From the NCBI GenBank assembly GCA_965233735.1, contig OZ247501.1, forward strand, positions 434,001 through 498,000: DNA of 64,000 nt. The letters are read 5' to 3'. Numbering within the stretch: the first letter of the stretch is position 1; the number at the start of each line of letters is the position of its first letter. The notes beneath the pieces are model-generated. The model saw only the letters and a program-made list of their open reading frames with translations, searched no databases and had not been told where the DNA came from. This document shows positions 47,515 through 55,952 of this stretch, in pieces. The translations under genes were made by a program, and so were the position numbers. The DNA comes from Cytomitobacter sp965233735 (lineage in GTDB: Bacteria > Pseudomonadota > Alphaproteobacteria > CAJXXZ01 > 1604HC).

Positions 47515-48639
47515 CTATTTTATGCTTTTTAAATAACTTATAATTTCTGATTCTGAAGGAGGTAGTTTTTGATTAACATACCACGATTTTAATTCATCCA
47601 AATAATATTTAACTTTAGGGCCTGGTTTAATATTCATTATTGTCATAATTTTATTGCCTGAAAATTGGAAAAGTTTTTTCTTCCATATATCTAGAAATGA
47701 GAAATCAACAAAACTACTTTTCAGTATCATTCCATCATCCCATAAATAATCAGGAGATTCATTAATCCATTTAATATGCTTTGATTCAGATGACATTTCA
47801 GCTTTTCTTAAAATTTCAATATTTCTTTTTTGTAAATTAGATAATTTCATATTCAAAACATCACCTTTGAATACAGACAACCTAGCAATTGCTGATGCTT
47901 TTCCTAAACAAGCTTCTCTCTTTGATAGTTTCTCTAGCGCATTAAAGTCAGGCTTTGGAAAATCACAATACTCCCAGATATTAATATCATCCATCATTTT
48001 CAGAACTTTTATATAGTTATCAGATTCTAATAATTTCAAAATCTCATTTATACATCTTTCTCTCGCAATTTGAGTTAAAAATCTAACATATTTTCCACAA
48101 GCTAATAATGATTTTTGATCATATTCTTTTCCATAACGTGCGAAAAATCTAAAGAATCTTAAAATTCTTAAATAATCTTCTTGGATTCTTAATTCTGGAT
48201 CCCCAATAAATTTAATACACCCACTTTTAATATCTTCCATTCCTCCAACAAAATCATAAACCTTACCATGCATATCTACATACAAAGAATTAATAGTTAA
48301 ATCTCTTCTTTTTGCATCTTCTTCCCATGATTCTGAAAACTCTACAGATGCATGCCTACCATCAGTTTCAACATCAACTCTTAGGGTTGTAACCTCAAAA
48401 ACATCTTTTCCCATAACACAAGTAACAGTTCCATGTTGAAGACCTGTTGGAATAACTTTAAATCCTGCTTTTTTAGCTAAATCAATTACTGTCTCTGGTA
48501 ATAATGAAGTAGCCAGATCAATTTCATTTTGAAAATCAACATTCATTAAATGATCTCTAACACATCCACCCACAGCCATACATGGATTAAGAACTTTCAT
48601 TAAATTTTGTAGATTCTTATTTTGCAACCATTTAATCAT
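47515..48639 (-). CDS. cca: CCA tRNA nucleotidyltransferase / poly(A) polymerase family
   Basis: The enzyme adds CCA to tRNA 3' ends. Neither tRNA in this window encodes CCA, so it is likely needed. The 374-residue protein shows the family head GGCVRDHLM, the metal site NEIDLATSLLPE, TGLQHGTVTC and RRDLTINSLYVD. In the metal site the first acidic residue is Glu rather than the usual Asp (family: D-I/L-D). The C-terminal helical part is conserved in layout. The gene overlaps tatD by four bases. Confidence 0.9.
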   Translation of the reverse strand: MIKWLQNKNLQNLMKVLNPCMAVGGCVRDHLMNVDFQNEIDLATSLLPETVIDLAKKAGFKVIPTGLQHGTVTCVMGKDVFEVTTLRVDVETDGRHASVEFSESWEEDAKRRDLTINSLYVDMHGKVYDFVGGMEDIKSGCIKFIGDPELRIQEDYLRILRFFRFFARYGKEYDQKSLLACGKYVRFLTQIARERCINEILKLLESDNYIKVLKMMDDINIWEYCDFPKPDFNALEKLSKREACLGKASAIARLSVFKGDVLNMKLSNLQKRNIEILRKAEMSSESKHIKWINESPDYLWDDGMILKSSFVDFSFLDIWKKKLFQFSGNKIMTIMNIKPGPKVKYYLDELKSWYVNQKLPPSESEIISYLKSIK

Positions 48640-49463
48640 TTCAGCCTCATAAATCTATAAAAATTCTTAGTAGTTATTTGTGAAAACTCATTCTCAGAAA
48701 TTCCACGCAATTGAGCAATATATTTGCCAACATAAGAAACAAATGCAGGCTCATTTTTTTTACCTCTATGGGGAACTGGAGCTAAATATGGCGCATCAGT
48801 TTCAATTAATATTCTATCCAATGGAACAAATTGAGCAACATCACGAACACTGTTAGCATTTTTAAATGTTATAATTCCAGAAAATGAAATCATCCACCCT
48901 AAATCTAATAGCTCCTTAGCAAATTCCATGGAACCAGTATAACAATGAGCAATTCCTCTTACTTTGAATTTTTTAATTAACTCTAACGTCTCTTTTTCTG
49001 TATTTCTCATATGCAATACAATTGGCATATCATGTTTTTCAGCATAATTCATTTGCAATTCAAATCCTGGAATTTGCATTTTAATATCAGTAGCATCATC
49101 TAATCCAGTTTCTCCAATAGAAATAATGTTCTTTTTATTAATCCATTGTTGAATATATTTTTCAATTCCTTTAAGGTCTCCAATTTTATCATCTAATGGG
49201 TGAACACCAACTGAGAACCAAATATTATCTTTTAAGTATTGGTATGACTTGTCTAATGTTCCAATAGTAGTGCTAATACTCATTGCACCTATAACATTAT
49301 TCTCTTTCATATTTGACATAACATTATCGATATTAGTGCTCATAGGTTCATAATCTAAATGACAATGACTATCTATCCATTTTAACTTATCTAAAACCTC
49401 TATTGGACTATGTTTTTTCTTATAATCACTTTGATTATTATGCATTCCATATATATGACTCAT
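48636..49463 (-). CDS. tatD: TatD family metal-dependent hydrolase
   Basis: TatD proteins are TIM-barrel DNases. The 275-residue protein shows WIDSHCHLDYE near residue 30 (metal-binding His-x-His), SIGETGLD, IVLHMRN, RGIAHCYTGS and LIETDAPYLAP, which together form the full metal site. Length matches the family. It starts an operon with cca on the minus strand. The first 25 residues are not conserved, and a later start is possible. Confidence 0.92.
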   Translation of the reverse strand: MSHIYGMHNNQSDYKKKHSPIEVLDKLKWIDSHCHLDYEPMSTNIDNVMSNMKENNVIGAMSISTTIGTLDKSYQYLKDNIWFSVGVHPLDDKIGDLKGIEKYIQQWINKKNIISIGETGLDDATDIKMQIPGFELQMNYAEKHDMPIVLHMRNTEKETLELIKKFKVRGIAHCYTGSMEFAKELLDLGWMISFSGIITFKNANSVRDVAQFVPLDRILIETDAPYLAPVPHRGKKNEPAFVSYVGKYIAQLRGISENEFSQITTKNFYRFMRLK

Positions 49464-49542
49464 TATTCAAATTTTACTAATATAAATATTCTTAATCAAC
49501 AAGCTTGTGTTTTTGTTGAAGTACAATTTATAATGAACTTAT

Positions 49543-49614
49543 GGCCGAGTGGCAGAATGGCTTATGCAGAGGACTGCAAATCCTTTTATGTCGGTTCGAT
49601 TCCGGTCTCGGCCT
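49543..49614 (+). tRNA. tRNA-Cys(GCA)
   Basis: A 72-nt cloverleaf starts GGCCGAG and pairs with CTCGGCC before a T discriminator, as in bacterial tRNA-Cys. The anticodon loop CTGCAAA gives GCA. The T arm reads CGGTTCGATTCCG. No CCA is encoded. Confidence 0.95.
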
Positions 49615-49712
49615 TATATTTTTTCTTGCAATAAGAATAAAATATAGTCAAAACAATAAAATTAATATTTTAGCATTCATAATGAAGAAAAATTATAGAA
49701 AATTATTTTCAA

Positions 49713-49787
49713 TGAGGAGATGATTTCGAAGAAATTATTTTCAAACATCGAAAGATGAGGAGATGATTTCGAAGAAATTATTTTCAA
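49713..49787. repeat. Two-copy direct repeat with a 43-bp period
   Basis: The 32-bp sequence beginning TGAGGAGATGATTTCGAAG and ending ATTATTTTCAA occurs at 49713-49744 and 49756-49787, exactly 43 bp apart. A partial third copy of the end (ATTATTTTCAA) lies at 49702-49712. The 43-bp period and the TTCGAAG core match the large array at 43877-45232, but the sequences differ otherwise. Confidence 0.7.
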
Positions 49788-49817
49788 TCTACATACAATG
49801 CATTATAATTGTAGTCA

Positions 49818-50501
49818 GTGAAAAAAATCTATTTATATTCCCTGGCTTTTAATTCTTTATTGTTTGCAATAATGACCAATGAGTATATAAAATACAATAA
49901 TTCATCTACTCAAATTTTGCAAAAATATTCAGCTTTGAAAGCTTTGAAACAAGATCACGAAATAATATTACACTCTCAAAACAAATGGCAAAAATCTGCT
50001 CCAATTGACTTGAAATTGATTTATAGGTGGTTTTTTGAAAATGGAATAACTTTCAATCTGCACAATACAAATAAAACTGAAAACTATATTACTTATAATA
50101 TTATTTTGACATTTAATACAAGAAAACAAACTATGGATTTGCTACAAAATCTTCCATTTGGAAAACTTTTAATTACAAAAATTGAATCAGACAAACATCT
50201 CACTAAAGTTGACGCCTCTTTATCTTTTAGCAATATTTTACCACCTCAAATTTTGAACATTAAAAATGAAGAAAAAGACATGACATTAGAATTAAATGGA
50301 GTTATTAAATCTCAAAATAATTGGCAAATTTGCATTAATAATACTTGGTTTAACCCTCAAGATACTCTCCCAAATAATATTAAAATTATTAACGTACATG
50401 ATGATTGTATAAAATTTCAATGGAAATCATTTAATAATACAACAAATCATACTCTAAAATTATATGAAAAAATAACATTAAAGCCTCATTATGACTTTTA
50501 A
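49818..50501 (+). CDS. Membrane-anchored protein, possibly PilO/GspM-like
   Basis: The 227-residue product starts with GTG and has one transmembrane segment (about residues 3-20) with most of the protein on the far side. A coiled-coil stretch is followed by an alternating strand-helix pattern (ITYNIILTFNTRKQTMDLLQNLPFGKLLITKIES) that resembles the ferredoxin-like domain of PilO and GspM. That assignment rests on pattern alone. It would fit the secretin-domain lipoprotein at 16846. Its end overlaps the priA start by 11 bp, so the two may be co-translated. Confidence 0.45.
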   Translation: MKKIYLYSLAFNSLLFAIMTNEYIKYNNSSTQILQKYSALKALKQDHEIILHSQNKWQKSAPIDLKLIYRWFFENGITFNLHNTNKTENYITYNIILTFNTRKQTMDLLQNLPFGKLLITKIESDKHLTKVDASLSFSNILPPQILNIKNEEKDMTLELNGVIKSQNNWQICINNTWFNPQDTLPNNIKIINVHDDCIKFQWKSFNNTTNHTLKLYEKITLKPHYDF

Positions 50502-52503
50502 AATAGATATATTGTTACCATATTCTTGGACAAAAGATCAATTATATACATATTCATCAAATGAAATAATAAATAATGGCCAATTTGTTATTGTTCCCAT
50601 TAAAGATAAAAAAGCAATTGGACTAGTTATAAATAATCACAGCACTAATTCACAATATGACCTCAAAGAAATACATGAAATTTTAGATTATAAGCTAAAC
50701 GAAAAAACTATCCAGTGGATAAACATTGTTCATCAATACACTTTAATACCTTTATATCAAATACTAAAAATGATAATCATTTCATATAAAAACTTACGTC
50801 CTGGTTATTTAAAAATAGATATAGATATGCAAAAAGAATTAAATTTGCAAACAAATTGCATTCCATTAGAATTAACAAAAGCAACTTGGGTTAAGTTAAA
50901 AAAAATGATTAATGATAACAAAATTGAAGAAATAAAATTTCCATTATCTAATATTTGCATTAATGAAAAATTTTTCTCAGAAGATCAAATGAACGTTATT
51001 AATACATCCAAAGAATTACTGAAATCACATAATATAATTCTTCTTCAAGGCGCAACTGGATCAGGAAAAACTAATGTCTATTTTGAAATGTTATACAATA
51101 TTTGGAAACAAGGAAAAAAAATATTAATTTTAGTTCCAGAGATATCTTTAACATCTCAGTTAGTTAGTAGATTTTATGAGCGCTTCGGAGTTTTTCCATA
51201 CAGGTGGCACAATGGATGCAAACAGTCTATATGGAAATGGGCTTCAAGTGATGAAGGTGGAGTTCTTGTTGGAGTAAGATCAGCAATTTGGGCGCCATTC
51301 TCTAATTTAGGACTAATTATAGTTGATGAAGAGCACTCTACTACGTATAAACAAGAAAATGGACCTCGATATAATGCCAAAGATATTGCTATTTTACGAG
51401 CTAAATACGAACAAATTCCAATTGTATTAGCATCTGCTACCCCATCTCTTGAAACTACTCACAATACAAATTATCAACATTTGAAACTTACAAGAACCAT
51501 AAAACACAAACTCAATATACAACTTATCAAAACAAATAATTGGCTTTCTAATGAACTAAAAACTTCTATTCAAAAAACTTTAGATAAAGACGAACAAGTC
51601 ATGCTTTTCTTAAATAAAAAAGGATTTGCAACTCATATTCATTGTTCAAAATGCGCCAATAGATTATTATGTGATTTTTGTACAGCAGGTTTGATTTACC
51701 ATAAAAATAATTATACTCACTGCAGCTATTGTGGAACAAAGAAAACCTTACCTAAAGAATGTCCTGAATGCAAACAAGAAAAAACATGGAAGTTTTATGG
51801 ATTAGGAATAGAAAAAATACAACAAGAAATGCAAATTCTATTTCCTAAAAAAAAGGTAATATTATTAAGCAGTGACAGCATAGATATTGTTGATAAAACA
51901 ATGAAAGAAATGGAAAACAATGAGATTAATATATTGATTGGAACCCAAATTTTAGCTCAAGGATGTCATTTTCCAAATCTAACTTTAGTTGGAATAGTGC
52001 AAGGAGATACTGGAATACAATCAGGAGATATACGAAATACAGAAAAAATGTATCAATTAATATCACAGGTAAAAGGGCGATGTGGACGAGCAGAAAAAGC
52101 TGGAACCGTTATTATTCAAACAAATAATGATCAAAATCCACTTTTACAGTCCATTGCTAATGAAAATATTAATAAATGGATAAAACAGGAAATACAACTT
52201 AGAGAAACATATAATTTGCCACCATTTAGCAGAATGATTAGGGTTATATTAGGATCTAAATCTGAAAAATTAATTGAAGAAATAGTAACAAAAATCAAAA
52301 AGCCCAATATTGAAAAAGTAGAAATAATGGGACCAGCGCCAACACAATTATATAAATATCAAAATGAATACAGATGGTCTTTTTTAATAAAATATCCTAG
52401 AAATATATTTCCTCAAGCCAAAATAAAAAAATGGATTGATAATCTTAATTTGCCAAAATCTATAAAATTAATTATAGATGTTGACCCACAAAGTTTCTTC
52501 TAA
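50491..52503 (+). CDS. priA: Primosomal protein N' (replication restart helicase PriA)
   Basis: PriA restarts stalled replication forks. The 670-residue protein has an N-terminal DNA-binding part, a helicase with P-loop GATGSGKT (187-194) and DEEHSTTYKQENGPRYNAKD, and a zinc region of paired cysteines (CSKCANRLLCDFC, then CSYCG and CPEC). The second helicase domain has LIGTQILAQG and KGRCGRA. The length is below the usual 730, mainly in the N-terminus. Confidence 0.96.
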   Translation: MTFKIDILLPYSWTKDQLYTYSSNEIINNGQFVIVPIKDKKAIGLVINNHSTNSQYDLKEIHEILDYKLNEKTIQWINIVHQYTLIPLYQILKMIIISYKNLRPGYLKIDIDMQKELNLQTNCIPLELTKATWVKLKKMINDNKIEEIKFPLSNICINEKFFSEDQMNVINTSKELLKSHNIILLQGATGSGKTNVYFEMLYNIWKQGKKILILVPEISLTSQLVSRFYERFGVFPYRWHNGCKQSIWKWASSDEGGVLVGVRSAIWAPFSNLGLIIVDEEHSTTYKQENGPRYNAKDIAILRAKYEQIPIVLASATPSLETTHNTNYQHLKLTRTIKHKLNIQLIKTNNWLSNELKTSIQKTLDKDEQVMLFLNKKGFATHIHCSKCANRLLCDFCTAGLIYHKNNYTHCSYCGTKKTLPKECPECKQEKTWKFYGLGIEKIQQEMQILFPKKKVILLSSDSIDIVDKTMKEMENNEINILIGTQILAQGCHFPNLTLVGIVQGDTGIQSGDIRNTEKMYQLISQVKGRCGRAEKAGTVIIQTNNDQNPLLQSIANENINKWIKQEIQLRETYNLPPFSRMIRVILGSKSEKLIEEIVTKIKKPNIEKVEIMGPAPTQLYKYQNEYRWSFLIKYPRNIFPQAKIKKWIDNLNLPKSIKLIIDVDPQSFF

Positions 52504-52667
52504 CACACAAATAAAACCTATTATTTACTATCGACCAACATCATAAAAAACAATGTATTATTGATTTTTTTATAATTTTTGAACAACAAAACTAATTATA
52601 TTAAAATAAAGTTAAGAACACATTAAGAAAATATTGATTTTCCATTAATCGATGACATACTATAGTT

Positions 52668-53546
52668 GTGAACAAAAAAGTAATACTAAGTCTTGTTTGG
52701 GGCTTGAACATGTATAGTGTCCCAAAAGCAATAAATAAAGAATTAACATATGTAGATAAATACCAATTAAAACAATCACTTAATGTATCAAATGTAATTA
52801 AAAACATAACTTCAAAATGTATAGATTTCAAAAACATTAATGATAGTAATGATTTCAACAAATCATTTTTCAACTTTGTTAAAAAAACACATTGTAACAC
52901 ATGCAATTCTGAATATACTGCAATTCATTATGCTTATAGCGATACTCTAGATTATAACTTTGAGCCAAATAAACAAATCAAAGAGGTATATAATTTTCTT
53001 TGCGAACAAAAGATAATAAATGATAGTAAATTATCATTCAAAGCATCAGATATATTTAACAATTCATTGGAATCGCAAGCAAGAATAGCGTTGCACAAAA
53101 AACATATTCCAAGTAATTTTCTAATAATATTAATGGCTTTTATAGAACATCAATCAAACAGTAGCAAATGCAAATATCAACATATAAATAATTTATGGTT
53201 TTACGATCTTACAAAAAGCAACTCACAATCAAATGCAAATAAATACATGGAAATATTTAGTGATTCAATATACAAACGACGAATGTATTTTTTCAATTCA
53301 TTTGATTTTTTTAATGAAAATGCATTTAATGAAGATGAATTAAAATGTTTAATTAAGAGCTCAAAAGAACATTTAAATAAATACATTATGAATAGGGTAG
53401 TAAATTCAGATATATATATGAGTCTAAAATCAGAATTTAATAAATGGCATCAATCTAGCGATATTTTTGTTCATAATATATTAAATGAAAATCCAAACAA
53501 AGCTTTCTCACCAATGTTATTGCAAATAATAAGACAAATTAAATGA
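52668..53546 (+). CDS. Exported protein of unknown function
   Basis: The 292-residue protein starts with GTG and has a short hydrophobic N-terminus (ILSLVWGLNMYSVPKA) consistent with a signal peptide. The rest is helical and rich in Asn, Ser and Lys. A Cys-x-x-Cys (CNTC) lies near residue 80, and three more Cys occur further on. I do not recognise it. A hairpin follows its stop, so it is probably a single-gene unit between priA and dnaX. Confidence 0.55.
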   Translation: MNKKVILSLVWGLNMYSVPKAINKELTYVDKYQLKQSLNVSNVIKNITSKCIDFKNINDSNDFNKSFFNFVKKTHCNTCNSEYTAIHYAYSDTLDYNFEPNKQIKEVYNFLCEQKIINDSKLSFKASDIFNNSLESQARIALHKKHIPSNFLIILMAFIEHQSNSSKCKYQHINNLWFYDLTKSNSQSNANKYMEIFSDSIYKRRMYFFNSFDFFNENAFNEDELKCLIKSSKEHLNKYIMNRVVNSDIYMSLKSEFNKWHQSSDIFVHNILNENPNKAFSPMLLQIIRQIK

Positions 53547-53550
53547 TAAG

Positions 53551-53570
53551 GACAAGCAGCCTGCCTTGTC
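53551..53570 (+). terminator. Putative terminator between the exported protein gene and dnaX
   Basis: GACAAGCAG and CTGCCTTGTC form a nine-bp stem with one bulged base, five bp after the stop. It is the strongest GC-rich hairpin in a spacer here; it is followed by TT only, so a T-run criterion is not met. Confidence 0.45.
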
Positions 53571-53600
53571 TTAAATCTAAACTTATATCATCATAGTATT

Positions 53601-54677
53601 ATGCGTAGTAATTTACCTAAACAGGAAAGACCTAGAAAATTCAAAGATGTTGTTGGTCAAGAATTAGCTGTAAAATTATTACATAATGGCCTCAAAAAAG
53701 ATCTTTTAGGAAATGTGTGTTTATTGCATGGACCAGCTGGAGTGGGAAAAACAACATTAGCAAGATTAATTGCACAATGGATTTGCTGTGAAAAGCACGA
53801 AGATAATGAGCCATGTGGAAATTGTAAAGGATGCCTTGATTGCATTAGCGGGTCTCATCCAGATGTATTTGAATTAGATGGAGCAAGCAATACTAGCGTT
53901 GAATCAATTAGAACTTTATTGGATGGATCAATTTACAAACCTATAATTGCAAAGAAAAAAGTTTATATTATTGATGAAGTTCATATGCTTTCTAGAAGTG
54001 CAATCAGTGCATTGCTTAAAACACTAGAAGAGCCAAATGATTATATACAATTCGTATTAGCAACTACAGACATTGATAAAATTCCAAAAACTATTATTTC
54101 TCGATGTTTCAGAATTTCTTTGAATAGCATAACAAAAGATAGTATAGTTTCACATTTAAAGAATGTCGCTCATAAAAAGAATTTTGAGTTTGATTCCCAA
54201 TCTTTATCCATGATTGCGTACTCATCTTATGGATCTATGAGACAAGCAATTTCTAATTTAGAGCAGGCAGCATTACTATTTGATAATAAACTAAAATCTA
54301 GTGATTTAGAAAAAATGCTTGGACTAACTTCAGAAGATATTATTAATAATTTGACACAATATATCATGAATAATAATACTGAAGATTTGAAGAAAACTAT
54401 AATTGAAATCATTGATAATGGAGTAAATCCATTAGGCCTTATAAGACAAATTTTATTTCACATTAGAAAAAAAGGCAATTTAGATTCTAAAACTATTTCA
54501 TTGGGATACATGCTTGCACAAAGTTCTGTGGAGCTTCATCAAAGCCCATATCCTGAAGAAATCATTGATGTTCATCTAATCAAAGCAGCAGCAATGCATT
54601 CAATTAGCCCTTTTAATGAAATAAAAGAAGAATCAAATTTGCGAGAACAAGCATATGCATTATTTAATCAAGAATAG
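53601..54677 (+). CDS. dnaX: DNA polymerase III tau/gamma subunit, short form
   Basis: DnaX is the clamp-loader ATPase. The 358-residue protein has Walker A GPAGVGKT (44-51), then the zinc cluster with Cys at about 63, 72, 75, 78 and 81, then DEVHML at 125-130, SRSAISALLKTLEEP, and the sensor ISRC. It stops after the third AAA+ domain, so tau domains IV and V, which bind DnaB and the polymerase, are absent. There is no frameshift motif, so only a gamma-like product is made. Confidence 0.95.
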   Translation: MRSNLPKQERPRKFKDVVGQELAVKLLHNGLKKDLLGNVCLLHGPAGVGKTTLARLIAQWICCEKHEDNEPCGNCKGCLDCISGSHPDVFELDGASNTSVESIRTLLDGSIYKPIIAKKKVYIIDEVHMLSRSAISALLKTLEEPNDYIQFVLATTDIDKIPKTIISRCFRISLNSITKDSIVSHLKNVAHKKNFEFDSQSLSMIAYSSYGSMRQAISNLEQAALLFDNKLKSSDLEKMLGLTSEDIINNLTQYIMNNNTEDLKKTIIEIIDNGVNPLGLIRQILFHIRKKGNLDSKTISLGYMLAQSSVELHQSPYPEEIIDVHLIKAAAMHSISPFNEIKEESNLREQAYALFNQE

Positions 54678-54695
54678 GATAAATACACTATAAAA

Positions 54696-55262
54696 ATGTA
54701 TAACAAAACTGATTTTGAGAATATAATACAAGATATTTTGATTGGAAATCCTGTGATTTTACCTACTGAAACTGTATATGGAATTGCAGTTAGATATGAT
54801 AATCAAGAATCAATTGATAAGTTATTTCAACTAAAAAATAGAAATAAAGATAAACCAATTAGTTTGCATATTCCAAAAGAGATGCTTCCTCAATTCAACA
54901 TTCCAAAACATCTTAATATATTATCTTCCCGACTTTTTCCTGGCCCATTTACATTACTAATCAACTCCAAAAAAAAATATGGATTCCATTCTCAATCTAT
55001 TTTTACAAATAAAATTGGACTTAGAGTTCCAGAAAATGAAATATTTCAACAAATAATGCAAAGAGTAAATCTCCCTTTGTGCATGACTAGTGTTAATTTA
55101 TCTAATAAAAAAAGCGCATCAAAATTTATTGATTGTATAAATGATTTTCCAGCAATTAAGAAACATAATATTTTAGGAGTTGAGGATGATGCCAATGTTA
55201 TGGGAACTGAGTCAATTATTATAGATACTACAAAGAGTCCGATGTACACTATAAGAACATGA
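54696..55262 (+). CDS. tsaC: L-threonylcarbamoyladenylate synthase (TsaC/Sua5 family)
   Basis: TsaC makes threonylcarbamoyl-AMP for the t6A modification of tRNA at position 37. The 188-residue protein shows the family core: PVILPTETVYGIAVRYD near residue 19, KNRNKDKPISLHI (the KxR...S motif), FPGPFTLLI, GLRVPE, and MTSVNLSNKK. Its length fits the short TsaC form rather than two-domain Sua5. It is followed by rsmE with a four-base overlap. Confidence 0.95.
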   Translation: MYNKTDFENIIQDILIGNPVILPTETVYGIAVRYDNQESIDKLFQLKNRNKDKPISLHIPKEMLPQFNIPKHLNILSSRLFPGPFTLLINSKKKYGFHSQSIFTNKIGLRVPENEIFQQIMQRVNLPLCMTSVNLSNKKSASKFIDCINDFPAIKKHNILGVEDDANVMGTESIIIDTTKSPMYTIRT

Positions 55263-55891
55263 TCAGAATATATATTGAAAATTTAGAACACATAATGCAT
55301 TTGAACACAGCACAAATACATTATTTAAAAAATGTTATGCGATGTGAAAATGATCAAAAAATTCATGTGTTTAATAATCAAGATGAATGGACTGCTAATA
55401 TCCAGTTTCCCAATATAATATTAATAGAAAAAGTAAGGTCTAAATCTATAAATAATAATTTAAAAATTGGGATTAGTTATATCAAAAAAAACAAACTTGA
55501 ATTAGCTGTAGAAAAAGCAACGGAGCTTGGCGTAGATGAAATTTATTTACTTATCACTCATCGAGTAAATAATAAAAATGTTGACAGTAGAAGATTGCAA
55601 AAAATAACCATAGAAGCTGCTGAACAATGTGGAAGAATAGGGGTCCCAAAAATATATGAACATATAAATTTATATAATTTACCAAAATATAATTGGGTTG
55701 TTGCTGATAAAACAGATTCAAATATTATTAATCAATGGAAAGGGGATGGTATTTTGATTGGACCAGAAGGTGGATGGTCGCAGGAAGACTTAGAAATTTT
55801 AAAACAATATAATAAAATAAATTTACACAACAATATATTACGATCTGAAACTGCAGTATGCACAGCGCTAAGCTTATATAATGGCGTATAA
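55259..55891 (+). CDS. rsmE: 16S rRNA (uracil-1498-N3)-methyltransferase
   Basis: RsmE methylates U1498 of 16S rRNA and belongs to the SPOUT family. The 210-residue protein has the N-terminal PUA-like part (LNTAQIHYLKNVMR) and the C-terminal knot with ILIGPEGGWSQEDLEI and LRSETAVCTALSLY, the binding loop for S-adenosylmethionine. KLELAVEKATELGVDEI is conserved. It is slightly shorter than the usual 240. It overlaps tsaC by four bases, and a divergent gene lies past its end. Confidence 0.95.
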   Translation: MIRIYIENLEHIMHLNTAQIHYLKNVMRCENDQKIHVFNNQDEWTANIQFPNIILIEKVRSKSINNNLKIGISYIKKNKLELAVEKATELGVDEIYLLITHRVNNKNVDSRRLQKITIEAAEQCGRIGVPKIYEHINLYNLPKYNWVVADKTDSNIINQWKGDGILIGPEGGWSQEDLEILKQYNKINLHNNILRSETAVCTALSLYNGV

Positions 55892-55952
55892 TTTTTTCAA
55901 GCTACAAAATAATTGCACTATTCTTAAAAATATAGAAATATTTAAAATAAAA

